DNA of 64,000 nt from Cercophora sp. LCS_1 (GCA_036250225.1 JAPZLL010000034.1:342252-406251), one strand, 5' to 3'; positions 52,039 to 64,000 are shown, numbered from the stretch's first letter. Numbers and translations are program-made. Notes: generated from the letters alone by a model not told the origin.

Positions 52039-53016
52039 CGTGGGATCCGCGAGATGTTGCCAGTCGCATTTGGAGATTCCGGGCTCGATTAGCTGTGTGT
52101 GCCGCTAGCTCCTGCTCTGGCCCGTGCTGCGTGGATCGGCGAGTTGTTGGGGGCTGGGCGGGCTGAGGGGGTTTTCTGTGCTGGGGCCCGGGCCGCGCGT
52201 GACAACCCCTATGCTCCCAGCCCAGGGCGCCTCGTGGCGGTACAAAGACGAAAAGATTGAATGCGGAACTCTGGAAAAGACCAGCTTTCACGTGGCTGGC
52301 CTTTCGTCCCCCTTTGTTTTCTCGGGGTGCTGTCCAGCGGTGGTGGTACTTGCCCTGAAACGGACAGTGTACTTGGATGAAGATAGCGCGCAGCGTAATT
52401 TGAAGTCGCGGCCCAAAGTTTCAACGCCAACAGGTTGGATATTATTGCAGTTTCGACAAATCCCGACGCACGAAAGTTAAAATGAATGTGTTGCCGCGCC
52501 CAGTGGACAGGCAATGGGGTTGATGGAGATGGATGCGGCACCGAGGTGACAGCGCGGACTCGACGGCGCAGCCGAGGTGGAGCCAAGGCAAACGATAAAG
52601 CTGCAGACGACCCCACAGTTCCACCTCCAGTCGATAAGCAAGGCGGCGTAATTGGGCGAAATTCCGTGAGCCTTCCGCCACTCAGCGCGACACGAGAAAC
52701 AACAACACCTTATCTCCAATTCCTCGACCATGTGCTGGGGTCTTTTGAATAACGGTTTACGCCTTGAGCTGTCTTAGAAGGCTTTGGTTGTGTCCGTGCG
52801 CCTTGTTAGCAGAGATACGTCTGCTTGGTGGTTGGCTACAGTGCGTGCCCTGTCACTGAGTCCCCTGCAACGTAAGGCTGGGCCCAGGTTTGCGACTTGA
52901 AACTTTGCAGCCCAGAGTTGGGCAGAGTTTTGGCCTTCACATTGCTTTCTGCGCCGCCGACGCTCTCACCCACCACCATTTCAGCAATCTGCAACTTCTG
53001 GATATACGCGCATACC
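52039..53016. promoter_or_regulatory. Divergent promoter region, JmjC/SET gene and Prp38B-type gene
   Basis: 978 bp between the starts of two divergent genes. No additional frame is convincing. A pyrimidine-rich leader with ccaccaccatttcagcaatc lies shortly before the plus-strand ATG at 53,017 (a 5'-UTR intron is possible). Confidence 0.4.
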
Positions 53017-54231
53017 ATGGCAAACAACAGCATTTTGACAAACGAATACGTCGCTGGACTTCTCGTCAAAGAGGCCGGCGACGCGTCAATTAAGTACTCC
53101 TCCATGGGTTTGGAGGCCTTTCGATCGGCAAAGTACGTCATCGCTCCCCGACCATGCACACGCGCCGACTAACAACACCGCTCCAGACCCGCGAACAAGG
53201 CGAAACCAAATACTCGGTTCCTCAATCGCATCATCAAAGAGACGACGAACCACAATGCCGCCCTGCTAGCCAAGGAAACCGCGGAGGCGCAAGCCCGCCT
53301 CAACGACCTCACCTCGGCCGAAGACAAGAAACGGAGGAAGCTGAACCTAACGGCCAAAGACATTCGAGAGCGACAACTAGGAAACATTTCCTCCATATTG
53401 ATGGGCGGCCGAAAGCGGAAACACGACGAGCCTCGAGAAAATAAAAGACTCGGTGAGTCCGAGTCCAACAAAGGGGAGTCGGGCCACGAGGGTCGCAAGG
53501 AACGGGAAGGACAATGCAAAGATGACAAGGACGAGCGCGCACGCACCCGAGATCGACGAAGCTCCCGTAAGGAGGAAGATCGAAGAGACCGACGACAGCG
53601 CGACCGCTCCCGTTCCCCCACTTCACATTCGAGCCGCCATCGACACCGCTCTCCGCTCAGCGGCGACGACAGTGGACATGACGAGCGCAACCAGACCCGC
53701 CGGCGACACGGAAAAGAGAAGGAGTCCCCCCGCAGGGATCTGATCAGCGGCGACATTTCCAAGCGCAAGAAGCATGGTCGGTTGTCCTACGATCAGGACG
53801 ATGCGAGCAGGGCACCTTCAAAGGACTTGATGCAGTGCGCCTCCTCCAACACCACAGGCAGATTGATGGAGCACGACTCCCCAGATCCGGACGAGGATTT
53901 TGGCCCGGCGCTCCCATCCAAGTCTCCTATCCGCCGCAGGGGAAGGGGCGCAGCTCGCGGGCCATCGGCCATGGATTCGCGATTCTCCGACAACTACGAC
54001 CCGCAATCCGATACACGGGTGGGCGAAGGGGAGGATGATTGGGACGAGGCCGTCGAGATGTACCGCGATCGTCAGAAGTGGAAACAGCAAGGCGCAGATA
54101 AGCTTCGGGGTGTTGGCTTCACGGACGATCAGATCAACAAGTTAGGAGAGGGGGGAGAGAAGGATGTTGGCGATGTAAGGTGGTCCAAAGCCGGGGAGCG
54201 TCGTAAATGGGACCAGGGAAAGGAGGATTGA
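53017..54231 (+). CDS. Arg/Ser-rich nuclear protein, Prp38B-annotated family with GPALP motif
   Basis: join(53017-53132, 53187-54231), 386 residues; 54-nt intron in phase 2. The N-terminus MANNSILTNEYVAGLLVKEA, SIKYSSMGLEAF, KPNTRFLNRIIKETTNHNAA is conserved in fungal proteins usually labelled pre-mRNA-splicing factor 38B. The middle is very rich in Arg/Glu/Lys/Ser (RDRRSSRKEEDRRDRRQRDR). The C-terminus has DEDFGPALPS (the GPALP motif), DDWDEAVEMYRDRQKWKQQG, ADKLRGVGF and a KWDQGKE end. No Prp38 domain is visible, so the splicing label rests on homology naming. A nuclear RNA-processing role is plausible. Confidence 0.75.
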
Positions 54232-54764
54232 GGGTTCGCTGTGTGGGGGCGGGAGTTTTGCGCATGTATATCACAGGTTCACAGCTTGGAAGCGATTTAC
54301 GGGTTGGGTGGTGCGATTTTGCTTCAGGTTCCCGACTGAATAGCGGGCGAGCATTTGGCTGGATGCAACGGGAGATGACAGGAAATACAGTGCATTGGGT
54401 GGCGTTGGGATCAAGCTTCTTCTACTTGGGCTCTTTACTACTTTTGACATCCGGTTCTCATCTCAATAACATCAGCTTTCACCGTTGCTGCCCCTGGTTG
54501 TGATGGATGCGGCCCCTCCTGGGCGATAAGGATAGCACGATACCCACCCCCGGGCGTGCGTGCGCGCCGAGGACTTGCTGATGACGTCCATGCAAAAATG
54601 GTCTGTCGAACGAAACACCAACGCAACATTCGGCACGCAATTTGACCTACGCGCCGCCATCTACAAGTTGACCCCCAGTCTAGAATGGTTAGAGCGAATT
54701 GAGCCATCGGGCTCCGTTTCGCACCATCGAGTTTCCGTCTCGACCACCACAAAGACCCCTCACG
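54232..54764. other. Intergenic with CIA30 promoter
   Basis: 533 bp between two plus-strand genes. A long overlapping minus-strand frame looks like chance. Nothing else recognised. Confidence 0.45.
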
Positions 54765-55611
54765 ATGCGTCCAACGCGCACCCTCCTCTCCAAAGGCTTC
54801 TGGGGCCGAAGCGCCGACGAATTCCAGCGCCTCTCCAACATTGGTAGCCTCAGCCTCCCTCTGCACCGATCATTCTTCCGCTAACCCCCGCCGAGTCCTC
54901 AAACTAGAAGGCATCAAGGGCCCCTCGGGGCCCTACAAGCTCTTCGACTTTGACCAGCGCGACTCGGTCACCGACTGCAAACTCCTCTCGGACGGCGACA
55001 TTGGCGGCGCGTCGACCTCGCACCTGTCGTGGGTCGCCCCCGAGCGCCTGTCGCTCCGGAATCCGGACCCGCGCGGCCACGCCCGCTTCCACGGGACCAT
55101 CTCGACCGAGCTGCCCAAAGACAAACCCGACATCAAGCGAACGGGGTACGCCGCGTTTCGCACGCGGGATCGGAAACCGACCGTGTTTGGGCGCAGCCTG
55201 TGGGACATCGACCCGTACACGTACCTGGCGCTGCGGGTCAAGTCGGACGGGCGGGCGTATTTCGTCAACGTCCAGACCGAGTCGGTGATCCCGACGGACC
55301 TGCATCAGCACAGGCTGTTCACCAAGAAGCCTGGGGAGTGGGAGACCGTGTTGATCCGGTGGAGCGACTTTGTGAGGACGAATCACGGGTTCGTGGTGGA
55401 GCCGCAGACGGAGATCATGAGGCAAAAGGTCAAGTCGATCGGGGTGGGTTTGACGGATAGGATACCGGGGCCGTTTGAGCTGTGCATAGAGAGGATATGG
55501 GCCACGAATGACCTGGGTGGGGATGATGAGGTTGGGGGAGAGAAGGAGGTGGCGAAGAAGGAAGGGGAGTTGAAGACGAAAGGGGGAGAAAAGGTTGGTT
55601 GGGGGGAGTAG
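54765..55611 (+). CDS. CIA30: Complex I intermediate-associated protein 30 (CIA30/NDUFAF1)
   Basis: join(54765-54843, 54908-55611), 260 residues; 64-nt intron in phase 1. It is an assembly factor for the membrane arm of respiratory complex I. MRPTRTLLSKGFWGRSADEF serves as a mitochondrial presequence and conserved start. The CIA30 beta-sandwich follows: YKLFDFDQRDSVTDCKLLSD, GDIGGASTSHLSW, ARFHGTISTELP, RTGYAAFRTRDRKPTVFGRS, LWDIDPYTYLALRVKSDGRA, YFVNVQTESVIPTDLHQHRL, WETVLIRWSDFVRTNHGFVV, VKSIGVGLTDRIPGPFELCI, ERIWATN. The C-terminal Lys/Glu/Gly-rich tail is not conserved. Length fits fungal CIA30. Confidence 0.92.
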
Positions 55612-57369
55612 GCTGAGGCTTACTCTGTTGCATGTATAGCTGGGCATCTCTGGGCTGGTGTTTGGCTTCTGTGGGGAAAGTTGAGACTGCGGTGAGCCGG
55701 TCGGCTTGCAAATGCACAAACACTTGAGGATACCACGATCAGGGGCATGGTCATGTTTGGGTGACATCGGTCCACGTCTTTACCATCACTGGTACCTTTG
55801 GGAGGACGGAGCCACAAGTAGGCAGGTATCACAAGAGTGCAGGGTATTTTCAACATGTGAAGGTTTGTAGCCGCCCGTGAAGTGGGTTTGCAAAACACAC
55901 ATCTGCATACGTGAAGGAGAACCCGACTTCAGGGGTTCAGCACCATGGGGATACGACGACAACTCAAATAAGCTGGTGCCATTTGGCCCTTTATCAACGC
56001 ATTTCATGAGCAAGAAGTTGGCATTCTTCTCAACTTGCATTTCGGTGTTTCATCGTGATTCTCGTCTCTACGTCCATATATTTGATCTCGCGTGCCCAAG
56101 ATCTCGCCGTTTGTCTGTTTTCTCGCCAGAACGTGGGATGAACGGGGCAACCCGTGCCGGTACGAAGATGCCTGGGTTCAGCTATGCACAGGGGCCAAAA
56201 CTAGAGAAGCTCACCCCCTGACCCGCCAGCTCGATAGAGCTTCCTCGGACATGGAAGCATTTACACCATATTTCTCAAGGAATGTCTTCTCGGGTCGCGT
56301 AAAATGGCAAGGCAAGGCTGGGGAGCCCCTCGTTGTCCAGATTCACTCATGCTGCCACCGGATCAAGGGTTGACACGCTGGAAATGGAGCCTCGCAAGTC
56401 CCCGACAAAACAAACGGCACACTAGCAAACTTGGGGGGGCTGTCTCATGGGTAAAAGGGGTTCACCCACAATCCAAAGGCCTTGGAATGTTATCTTTCCG
56501 CGTGTTGAAGCTGAGCATGTCCGCCCGCCCGAGATGGCCCCTTTCTCCTCTCCAGGTTCCAGGGGTGGCCCCGCTGCGCCGAAGCGCTCACCCAGCTAAG
56601 GGCGGCCGTCGGCCAAGGCTCTCTTGACGGGGTATGGTCGGCAGCGTTGAGGAGCCTGGGTCTTGACCTGGTGTTCCGTCGTGCTGTCGGCAACGCTGCT
56701 GCCCTAGACTGTTCGATAGATGTTCTTAGCGTTTGGCGCCCGCCTTTGGGGCTCAACTGACCAAAAGGGGGGGGGGCCTCTAGACCCCTCACAAGCGCAG
56801 TACATCCCAATGAGCAAGTTCCTTCTGTTCTTGGCATCATCTCATCAAGCCTGGCTGGTGTTGAGACGCTCGGAAGGCGAGATGCTTGCTCTTGGGTTTC
56901 GGCTCGATTTGCAGGAACACCGCCCGCGTGTCCCCGACATCTATATCACCACCGCAACGGGTCATAGCCGCCATCGCAAGCAATTTGCCGGTCCTACTTG
57001 ATCGCCGGCGGACGCCTGCTCCGCCGATGAGCCCCGTTTAGCAGACGCGCCGGCTGCAGGGGACCCTTTGATCAACTTCCCGCAGGGGGTGGGTACGGGA
57101 CTGGAGCACCGAGGCGCTCTGCACGGAAAATTATCCCCTCAGAGGGGGGACGACTACAACAACGGCAACAACACTCACAATCAAAATGCTGTTGGGGGTC
57201 TATTTCAGCGCACGTACTGTTTAGTCGTCCACTTGCCGCCTCGTGACACCATGCCGGCCCCGGTAACTTGGAACAAAACGCCTTCTCCCCCAGTGCCCTG
57301 GCCGGGGCCGCCAATTCCGGTTGCTCCATTTTCTCTGCACACACGCAACCGAGTCATGATCTTTGCAAT
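55612..57369. other. Intergenic, 1.8 kb without a recognised gene
   Basis: Short frames on both strands only. A G9 run lies at about 56,766-56,774. No family resemblance. It marks the end of the core gene block. Confidence 0.45.
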
Positions 57370-58302
57370 CTAGCTGCTCGCCGTCTCCTCTGAATCAGGA
57401 ATTGTTGCGCTGGGGCGCCGCGGACGCGCAGCCAACAGCCGCTCGGGTGCTGCGCGGCTCGGTGTCTCGGTGAAAGGAACTGTCGGGCTGCCGTCGGACG
57501 GAGCTCTGGGTGTCGGCGCCGGGTAACGGGGAGGAGCGCGGCTCGGCGTCTCGGTAAAAGGAACTGTCGGGCTGCCGTCAGACGGAGCCCTGGGTGCTGG
57601 GCCACGGGGAGGAGCGCGGCTCGGCGTGTTGGTAAACGGAACTGTTGGCGAACCATCGGATGGGACCTGGAGCTTGCGTCAGTGCGGTTGCGGCTCTCCT
57701 CCGGACGAGCTGGTTGCTGGCCGGTCTCGCTTTTCTGCAGCAGAAGGACCTTGGCCGGCAAACTGCTGCGCCCTAGCACGGAATGCTACAAAATTGTCCT
57801 CCTCTAGGCCGAGTATTTCTTCCAACAGTTCAACAGCGCGCTCGGGGTCAATCTCTTGGATAGACTGGTCGACCGCCTCTTGCCAAATATCGTAAAACTT
57901 GCTGAGATAAACAAGCATTTGGTAATCGCGTTCCTTTTGTGGTTTTCGCAAGCCGTAAAACTGATCGGCATACCGGGGAAAGTTCGCTGGATCGGGTTCT
58001 TGGGCGCCGCGGCCTTGGGTAAAAATGGGAATTGGACGGATTCGGGAAATTGGGTTCTTGAGCTTGCCGTTACGGGTGCGGATGTCGATCTGCCTCATTG
58101 TAACTTGCATCTCTCCCATTGTAATTTTGACCTCCCCAACATCGGCCTCAAGTCTTCCAATTTTATGGTGGATATTGTCGAGTTCCACCTTGACTTCCGC
58201 CCTGAAATTATCGATTTCTGTCTTGACGAAGGCCTCCGTGGCCACCCGGAGAGTTTCGATTTCTGCCTTGACGAAGGCCTTCGTGGCCAGCTCGGAGCTC
58301 AT
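57370..58302 (-). CDS. Coiled-coil protein with Pro/Ser/Thr repeats and an in-frame TGA
   Basis: ATG at 58,302: MSSELATKAFVKAEIETLRV, then a repeated ATEAFVKTEID and a coiled coil (VKVELDNIHHKIGRLEADVG, EVKITMGEMQVTMRQID). A globular middle follows (FPRYADQFYGLRKPQKERDY, QMLVYLSKFYDIWQEAVDQS, IQEIDPERAVELLEEILGLE, DNFVAFRARAQQFAGQG). TGA at 57,679-57,681 follows EPQPH, but the same frame continues through three PSDGSPTVPFTETPSRAPPR repeats to TAG at 57,370. The truncated copy at 13.2 kb has the same TGA and also continues. One frame-preserving GT-AG pair (108 nt, gtcctt to ccaacag) would remove it; readthrough or a shorter real protein are alternatives. Family known to me only as hypothetical. 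ATG context acceptable. Confidence 0.5.
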
Positions 58303-59544
58303 TGTTGTTGATGCTGCTCCCTGACAAGATGCACGGGATGGCAACAATGGTGCAATGGTGTTTTGGGAACTGCGCGGACTTTGGGCATGAAAGTTCGAAG
58401 CCCTGCGATTCGCGTGACCACGTGACTTTATGTTGGGGTCATTCTGAAGAACGCGCCTGTGCCGCACCCCAGCCCCTGCACGACAACCCCACATCATGCA
58501 GCCTAAGGCATCAATCTTTCACCGCATTCCCAAAATGAAACCAAGCTTCACCGCCTGCCTATTTCGCATCGCCACCACACACTGACCGCTGGGCTCCGTC
58601 AACGCGCCCGTTATGGTGGCCCAATCAACGTTAAGCAAACGGAAACCCCTGAACAGTGTGTTGACACCGACAGCACCAATCACCATATTCCCTCGTATGA
58701 GACTAAAGGACGGGCCCGCCGTAGCTGCTGTTGCTTGAGCACACCAGCTGTCGCCTCTGAATGTGTATGATGATGGCGGGGAGCTGCCACTTGGCGAGAT
58801 GGAACGTTCGTCGGGCGCCAGCTTCCGACTCGATCACGATGCAAACGGTCAACAGCTGATTCTTACTACTGCCAATGCTGGAGTGAGGCCCCATCGCCCT
58901 CTCCCCGTGGAATGCATGGAATGGTCATTGTTCAAGGCGAGAACCAAGATGTCTAGATAGGCATCCTCGCGCGCGCAAGGTGTTGCAAGAGTCCTGGTTT
59001 GGGCTTAAACATACATTCAGGGTTGAGTCTGCGCCGAGTTTTTGCAAGATCCCGACTCCAGGGATGAAAGATCCAGGTCAGAGCGCTGATGGCGAAGCGC
59101 ACGGGCGTGATGAGGAAGACCATGTTGTAACGCATTGGGGAAATGAATACCGGGGTTTTGAACGTTTGGGGTAAGCCGATGGGTTATTGAGGGTCCACGA
59201 GCTTGGCACTTTCGTGGTCGCCGAGAAGGAGGTTGATCCATGCGGGAGACACTGCGGAGCAGCAAAAAACCTTGTTGTCCGCGAAAACTTTGTTGTAGCC
59301 GAGGGCCCCGCGTCACTCTTGTAGAGTTTCGGCGTTCGGCGCCGGATCCTCGGCGCTCGGTTACGCGCCGCCGGAACCTTGATTGTGCACAGTGGGGCCG
59401 GCAGATGGTGGCTTTCTCTCCCGGAGCCGGGGCTGCGTTCGAGTCAAAAAAACACCAATGACGTCAGGTTAACGCAGGGTTTTTGCGTTGTAAAACATCT
59501 TTTTCGCCGGCCACAGTTTCTGGCTTTCTTACTATATATAGGTT
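58303..59544. other. Gene-poor spacer
   Basis: The first about 180 bp (58,310-58,490) is shared with the flank of the truncated copy at 13.2 kb, including aagtcacgtg. The rest has no recognised feature. A TATA-like tatatatag occurs at about 59,533. Confidence 0.45.
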
Positions 59545-60215
59545 CCAAAAAGGGCCGCTTGAGCAACACCGAGCGATACAATCAGTTCATTTCTGAGTGT
59601 GAGAAGGAGGGACCGACACAGTCCAATCGCGGCGATAGCACAAAAAGAATAACACGGGCGGAGAAGAAGAAATGGACTGAGCATGATTTCTGCAAACTAA
59701 TGTTAAATTTAAACTGATATATTTTTCAGATTCTGTCAAGTTATCAAGCCTCACCCATACAATGTGATGTACTTCGGCGATGCCACGCCCCTACACTCAA
59801 GGGATATTTATTATGGAGGGGCGAGAATTCGAGAATCAAGAAGGAGTCATCAATTACAACTTGGATAAACGGTATTGTTTTGCACGATATTGGAAATATA
59901 TGTACCCCTAAATATACATTTGCTCTTGCCCCCCCAAAACTCATTACTCTCGGTAAAAAACAAGTCTGGCCTCTATGTTGCGGACTTGGGCCTCCTGCTG
60001 CATCATCACTGGGTTCTCGATAAAGAGGTTTACACGCATGAACGACTCCGTGTACAAATGGCAGCAGTCCTCGTTATAGCCGGTGCTACATCTACAAGGC
60101 CTGGGGCTCTGATCGGAAGCCTACGGTACAAAGATGCTGAGTTTCACGTGTTCCCCCCCATACCTGGCAGCACACGGGCACGTATTAAGATGGTTGTCAA
60201 ATTAATTTGCCGATA
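59545..60215 (+). pseudogene. FluG-domain/DUF3435-type recombinase relic
   Basis: Pieces of one protein occur in successive frames: GRLSNTERYNQFISECEKEG with ITRAEKKKWTEHDFCKLM and a TGA at 59,717; then LKGYLLW, ENSRIKKESSITTW, NGIVLHDIGN, TPKYTF (59,795-59,935); then the best-kept part, KSGLYVADLGLLLHHHWVLD, KEVYTHERLRVQMAAVLVIA, GATSTRPGALIGSLRYKDAE, FHVFPP (about 59,960-60,165). This order and the GAT-x-TRPGA motif match fungal FluG-domain proteins, whose C-termini look like tyrosine recombinases. I associate them with DUF3435, the domain of Starship and Crypton recombinases. At about 60,215 the match ends abruptly, so the catalytic C-terminus is missing. Several frameshifts and stops: dead. 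Confidence 0.65.
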
Positions 60216-63200
60216 CGAAGATAATGCGGGTGGCTTTACTAATCACATTGTCGAACAACATCAAGGACAGGTTGTGCCGTTCCATTGTCCATACGAGACC
60301 TGCTCGGGAACAATCGGAGGTGCAAAGTATTTTTTGCAGCCCACTGCCATCTTCAGCACTGTCCAGATTAGATACCACCAGTCCTTGTATTGACTTCATT
60401 TATTCGGAGACCTCAATCGAGCAGAATGGTAACAACTAACTAATCTGTCCACCGCAGGCGTAAGCGACCGCAACCAACAGTCAGGCTAACAAAACAAGAT
60501 GTCGGCCATCTCGCCAAAACCGACAGACCATAGGGAGCGGCAACTTACCAATGATAGTATGCACGAATACTTTGAGCATGTAGTGTCTCCGTCGTCTCCG
60601 CAAAAAACTCCCGCATCTCTCTATCATTCCTCCCCCAGGGAGGAAGGCCCGGTCAAAGTTTGCTGTTATGTAGTTGTCCTCGTCGATGGTGGTGCGGACT
60701 TGTTAGAGCACGCATATTCCGAATTATTTCTTCAAGGTATCCCAAATAGCGACTCTTGATATCATCATACTGCAACTGCGCCCTTATTATTTGCCACCAT
60801 CTAAGAGTCTGGAGTCATTGCCAATCAGAATAAGTCGGCGGTTGGTGCTCAATTGTGACGTGGCCTTGCTCAAACACGCCCGCGCGGTAGGAGCGGTAGC
60901 ATTCGTCAAGACTTTATGTTGTCGACAACCACGACCCCTCACAAAACAACGAAAAAACAATCAATTCAAAGCACCTAGATGCAACTCTCTACATCAGTAG
61001 AATCCTCTTCTTCTTCTGAATCCGAATTTGTGATTGGATTACGCCCAACAGCCCTCTGTGAAGCGCGAATCGTCTCGACCCCCGGATGCCGCTAACACCC
61101 TGGTTGACCGTCTAGTTTGCTTGATCTCTGGGGTTCCTCGGTGAACTCCTCTCTGTCTCTCGACCGCGTAGCTTCTCCTCTGTCTGCGATCCCGTGCATA
61201 CACCCACCACACCAACCAGCCTGGACGACAAGCGCCGGCGGAGCCTCTCAAGCGGATGACAAGTGCCGCGATGAAGACGAAACGGAACTGCTGCGACAAA
61301 TTAGGGCAAGGGCAAATAGAGTAGTCGAAGAACAGTTCCGCAGGCCGTAGCCACCAACAGCCTCCTCAAGGTGGGCCAGGTTGATCTCCCTCAGCACCAA
61401 CGCGGCTGGTCGTAGCTCCGAGTCTCGCACCGTGCATCGGGTCGGCCATGCCCAGAGCACGGTCATGAACAGAGACTAGATATCTGCCTTGGGTGTTGGC
61501 TGTCCTTTGGTGCTACCTCGGGGTCCATGTACACGATTGTGCCAGCTACCCCAGGCTGAATGTGGGCAATGCTGCCATACAGCCCCAGATCGCCAAGTTC
61601 GAGTGGTATGAGTGCTGTCTTTTGGTGGCACTCATCGTCCGCATCACCCGTATCTTGACGAGTCTGTGCTGCCGAGGGCGACCAAGTTTCCTGGTCTCAA
61701 GAGACCGAGGGCGCACCGAGAGCGCCGCCGAGACTGCCGCCGAGGCCATGCGGGGTTCGTCTATCTGCGGCAGTCTTGCTTTCGCTTGCATTGGCTTGGC
61801 CCCCCAGACATGGTTCTGTAACCTAGCCGGCTAAGCCAACGAGGGTTCCGTCGCCTCGGCTTATTCCCCGGAGGCGCGTTCGACCGCCGATGATAGCATC
61901 CCCGATGCCTTCGGCATGCCATCTGATGATCCCATCCTTTTGTTGCTCTGAGAAGTCGACGCCCGGACGAGGGAACATCAGACGGAAGAGTGGACCGCAT
62001 TCCGATGCCGGAGGGTCAGCGGCGCGCGCGAGGTGGTCTGCATCAGCTGTGAAGACAGGCTCAAGTGCAGAGGGGTAACCAGACAGAGAGGTGTGGCCAT
62101 TGCTGTGAGGGGTTGCGCCAAGGCAAGGGGAGGTCGTTGAGCTGGGAAAAGGCGTGGCACCTTGAAACCGAAGGAACGACCACTCCGCTATACACCAAAC
62201 CTTCCCCAAAGAAAAATCGACAAAGCCCATCCGACCGCCCTGCGAAAGCCACTTCCAACGTGCGCTGCACCGCGAAACGCGCATCGCAAGGACCATATCG
62301 CCTGATCTGATCCCACCTGCCACGAGTCCCGATGGCAGCACCTCTGGCTATCGTACGTGTACATCGCACAACCCCTCTGGCAATGCTAACGCCGGTTCTC
62401 TCCAGACGGACTGCGAGAGGTTCGAGGATATTATAACTACTGGCCCGCCAGGGGATTTTCCGTACAAACCTCGGGGCCGTCGCCAACAAGACGACGGCAT
62501 GGTCTTTCATCATCGGGGTGAACCAGCTCCTACTATGAAGATGGACAGCAAGTTTCGGAGGCACCCCGCCCGCGAATCTCTGGAGCGCTGCATACTGGCC
62601 GAGCCAAGCAAGACTTCCAGTCACCCGCTACCGGGAAGAAGAGTGCTTGTTCCTGCACGTTCGGAAGATGGCCTGGTCTTGTTGAGAGCGTATTCACACA
62701 AGGTTCCCAGGGGTTTGCGGGGGTTTTGTTTACTCGTGACGCAGCCACTGTCACAGAGGGCAAGGATCTTCGAGGCGTTTGAGCCTAATAGATTCTCTGC
62801 GCCGGTAGGTTTGGGCCTTCCTTAGAACCTTGAAGTCGGGTCTGTCCGGAGAGGGAAGCAGGTGATTGGAAGTTGGACGGGAAGGCCCTGGTGCAGTCAG
62901 TACCTCCCAGGGCGCGCCTCCGGCACTTGGAAGATTACCCGTATCGACTCTCGCCTTCGACCTACCGTCCTTCGCTGGCAAGATGATTGACGAGCAATTT
63001 TACCGCCTAGGCCTCGAAGCCGCCGAGCCCTTCCTCCCTCACACCAAGGACTTTGCTGTGAGGATCTCGTTAATGACGACGTTGACAGAAGAGGTGTGCC
63101 CTGCTAAGGAGCTCCGACTTACTCTGTCCCAATCCCAACGCCTTAACTGTTTGGTCAAGGAAACCGTTGTGCAGCACACATGTCTCACTGACGCAGCCGG

Positions 63201-64000
63201 ACGCTGACTACAGTAATAATACCTAATTGGAGGAGGTAGCGACAGCTCGGTCTTCCTTTCTGCCTCTCACCAATTGATATCTGTTCCCTTGCGGGCCGGT
63301 GTACATTGACGCTCGCAGCCATTGCCGGCTGGGCCCTGATGATGTGGACGTCCATCGAGCCTGACGTGATGAAAGACCTCACCAACCGTGACCAAAGCGA
63401 AAGGCCCCCACGGCTTTAGACCGCCCCTGATGTATCGGATCGTCTCGTTTTCACGCTGTAGCTCATATTAAAGTGAATGGCCATGGTGATTTCTCTTGGC
63501 GAGTCATTGTCAAGCCGACTACAGGAATGCTGACTGCGTGTTAGGATTGCGGTTGCCACTTGCACGGTGGCGGGCACAGCGGCAGCCGGTCTGGAGAAAG
63601 AGTCCGGCGCATTACTCTTCCCAAAACGCGTCAGTCTCCCACACTGTATCCTCTACCAATTCGTGTCCCCAATACAACCCACCGGTAGCAGCATGTACCA
63701 ATCGGACATATCCCTCCGGGCGGTTGGCGTAGGACTGGCCATCGACCCTCCAAACAGGGCGCCCAGTGAAGAACTCCCTCCTATGCTCTGTCAGACTCCC
63801 GACAGTGAGAGGCCTGTTTGCAAGGGCTGACCGGCACCTTCGCAGTCCTTGCACCGTGAGCCGATAAAGCGCGTAGCGAAGCGTGCACGCAGATCCTGCG
63901 GCTGGAATAACCCAGCAGTCAATCGGGCAATCCGCAGCTCTGATGTTTTCGGGGTTGCGCGCCCGGAACTGCAGGATCAGGAGAATTCGGCCGTCCCAGC
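60216..64000. other. Gene-poor right end
   Basis: 3.8 kb. Frames of 60-190 codons exist on both strands (for example 61,493-61,834 plus, with a hydrophobic segment, and 62,061-62,624 minus), but none has family resemblance, splice support or a partner. No RNA gene is seen. Any gene here would have to be short or lineage-specific. Confidence 0.4.

Noticed and set aside
13000..60300. A whole Starship element spanning the accessory genes
   Set aside because: Core housekeeping genes (30.3-55.6 kb) lie between the island and the recombinase relic, the relic is dead, and no element boundaries were identified.
1..64000. tRNA or rRNA genes
   Set aside because: I scanned by eye for B-box-like GTTCGA words (for example at 4,493, 58,393 and 62,420). 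None had a matching A box or cloverleaf.

Overview
The window reads as a filamentous ascomycete (Pezizomycotina, most likely Sordariomycetes) chromosome. The evidence is short GT-AG introns of about 44-65 nt, fungal protein families (Sos7, Elp6, CIA30, a DHA1-type MFS pump, a JmjC/SET protein), moderate GC content, and several CA-to-TA nonsense changes that look like repeat-induced point mutation (RIP). Species is not determined. No tRNA, rRNA or CRISPR array was found. All calls come from reading the sequence; no database search was run. Layout: (1) 0-7 kb is gene-poor, with a pogo-type transposase tail, a repeat-bearing small ORF, a conserved fungal gene with one in-frame TAA, and an internally deleted ABC-transporter relic. 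(2) 7.2-12.9 kb is a satellite-like block: a 190-bp pyrimidine-rich tandem repeat, other tandem repeats, and at least four copies of an unrecognised one-helix membrane protein family, two of which still encode 94-residue proteins. (3) 13-30 kb is an accessory island. It holds broken copies of a coiled-coil gene, a 3'-5' exonuclease and a DDE transposase, a casein-kinase-1-like kinase with a changed catalytic lysine, and five genes or pseudogenes from three fungal families whose conserved acidic/lysine motifs suggest PD-(D/E)XK nuclease folds. Two of these five are a tandem duplicate pair with MITEs. The island also contains a PA-TM-RING ubiquitin ligase. (4) 30.3-55.6 kb is a gene-dense core block: valyl-tRNA synthetase (apparently with alternative mitochondrial and cytosolic starts), ribosomal protein L37, Elongator subunit Elp6, an MFS transporter, a mitochondrial thioredoxin-like protein, an L-rhamnose-mutarotase-like gene, kinetochore protein Sos7, an RRM protein, a large protein with JmjC and SET-like domains, a Prp38B-annotated-type Arg/Ser-rich protein, and CIA30. 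(5) 55.6-64 kb is gene-poor. It holds the full-length coiled-coil/Pro-repeat gene whose truncated copy lies at 13.2 kb, and a decayed FluG-domain/DUF3435-type recombinase. The core genes cover translation, tRNA modification, mitochondrial biogenesis, chromatin and chromosome segregation, and show no pathway relation to one another. The accessory half shows duplication, transposon insertion and decay, as expected of a fast-evolving compartment next to a conserved one.
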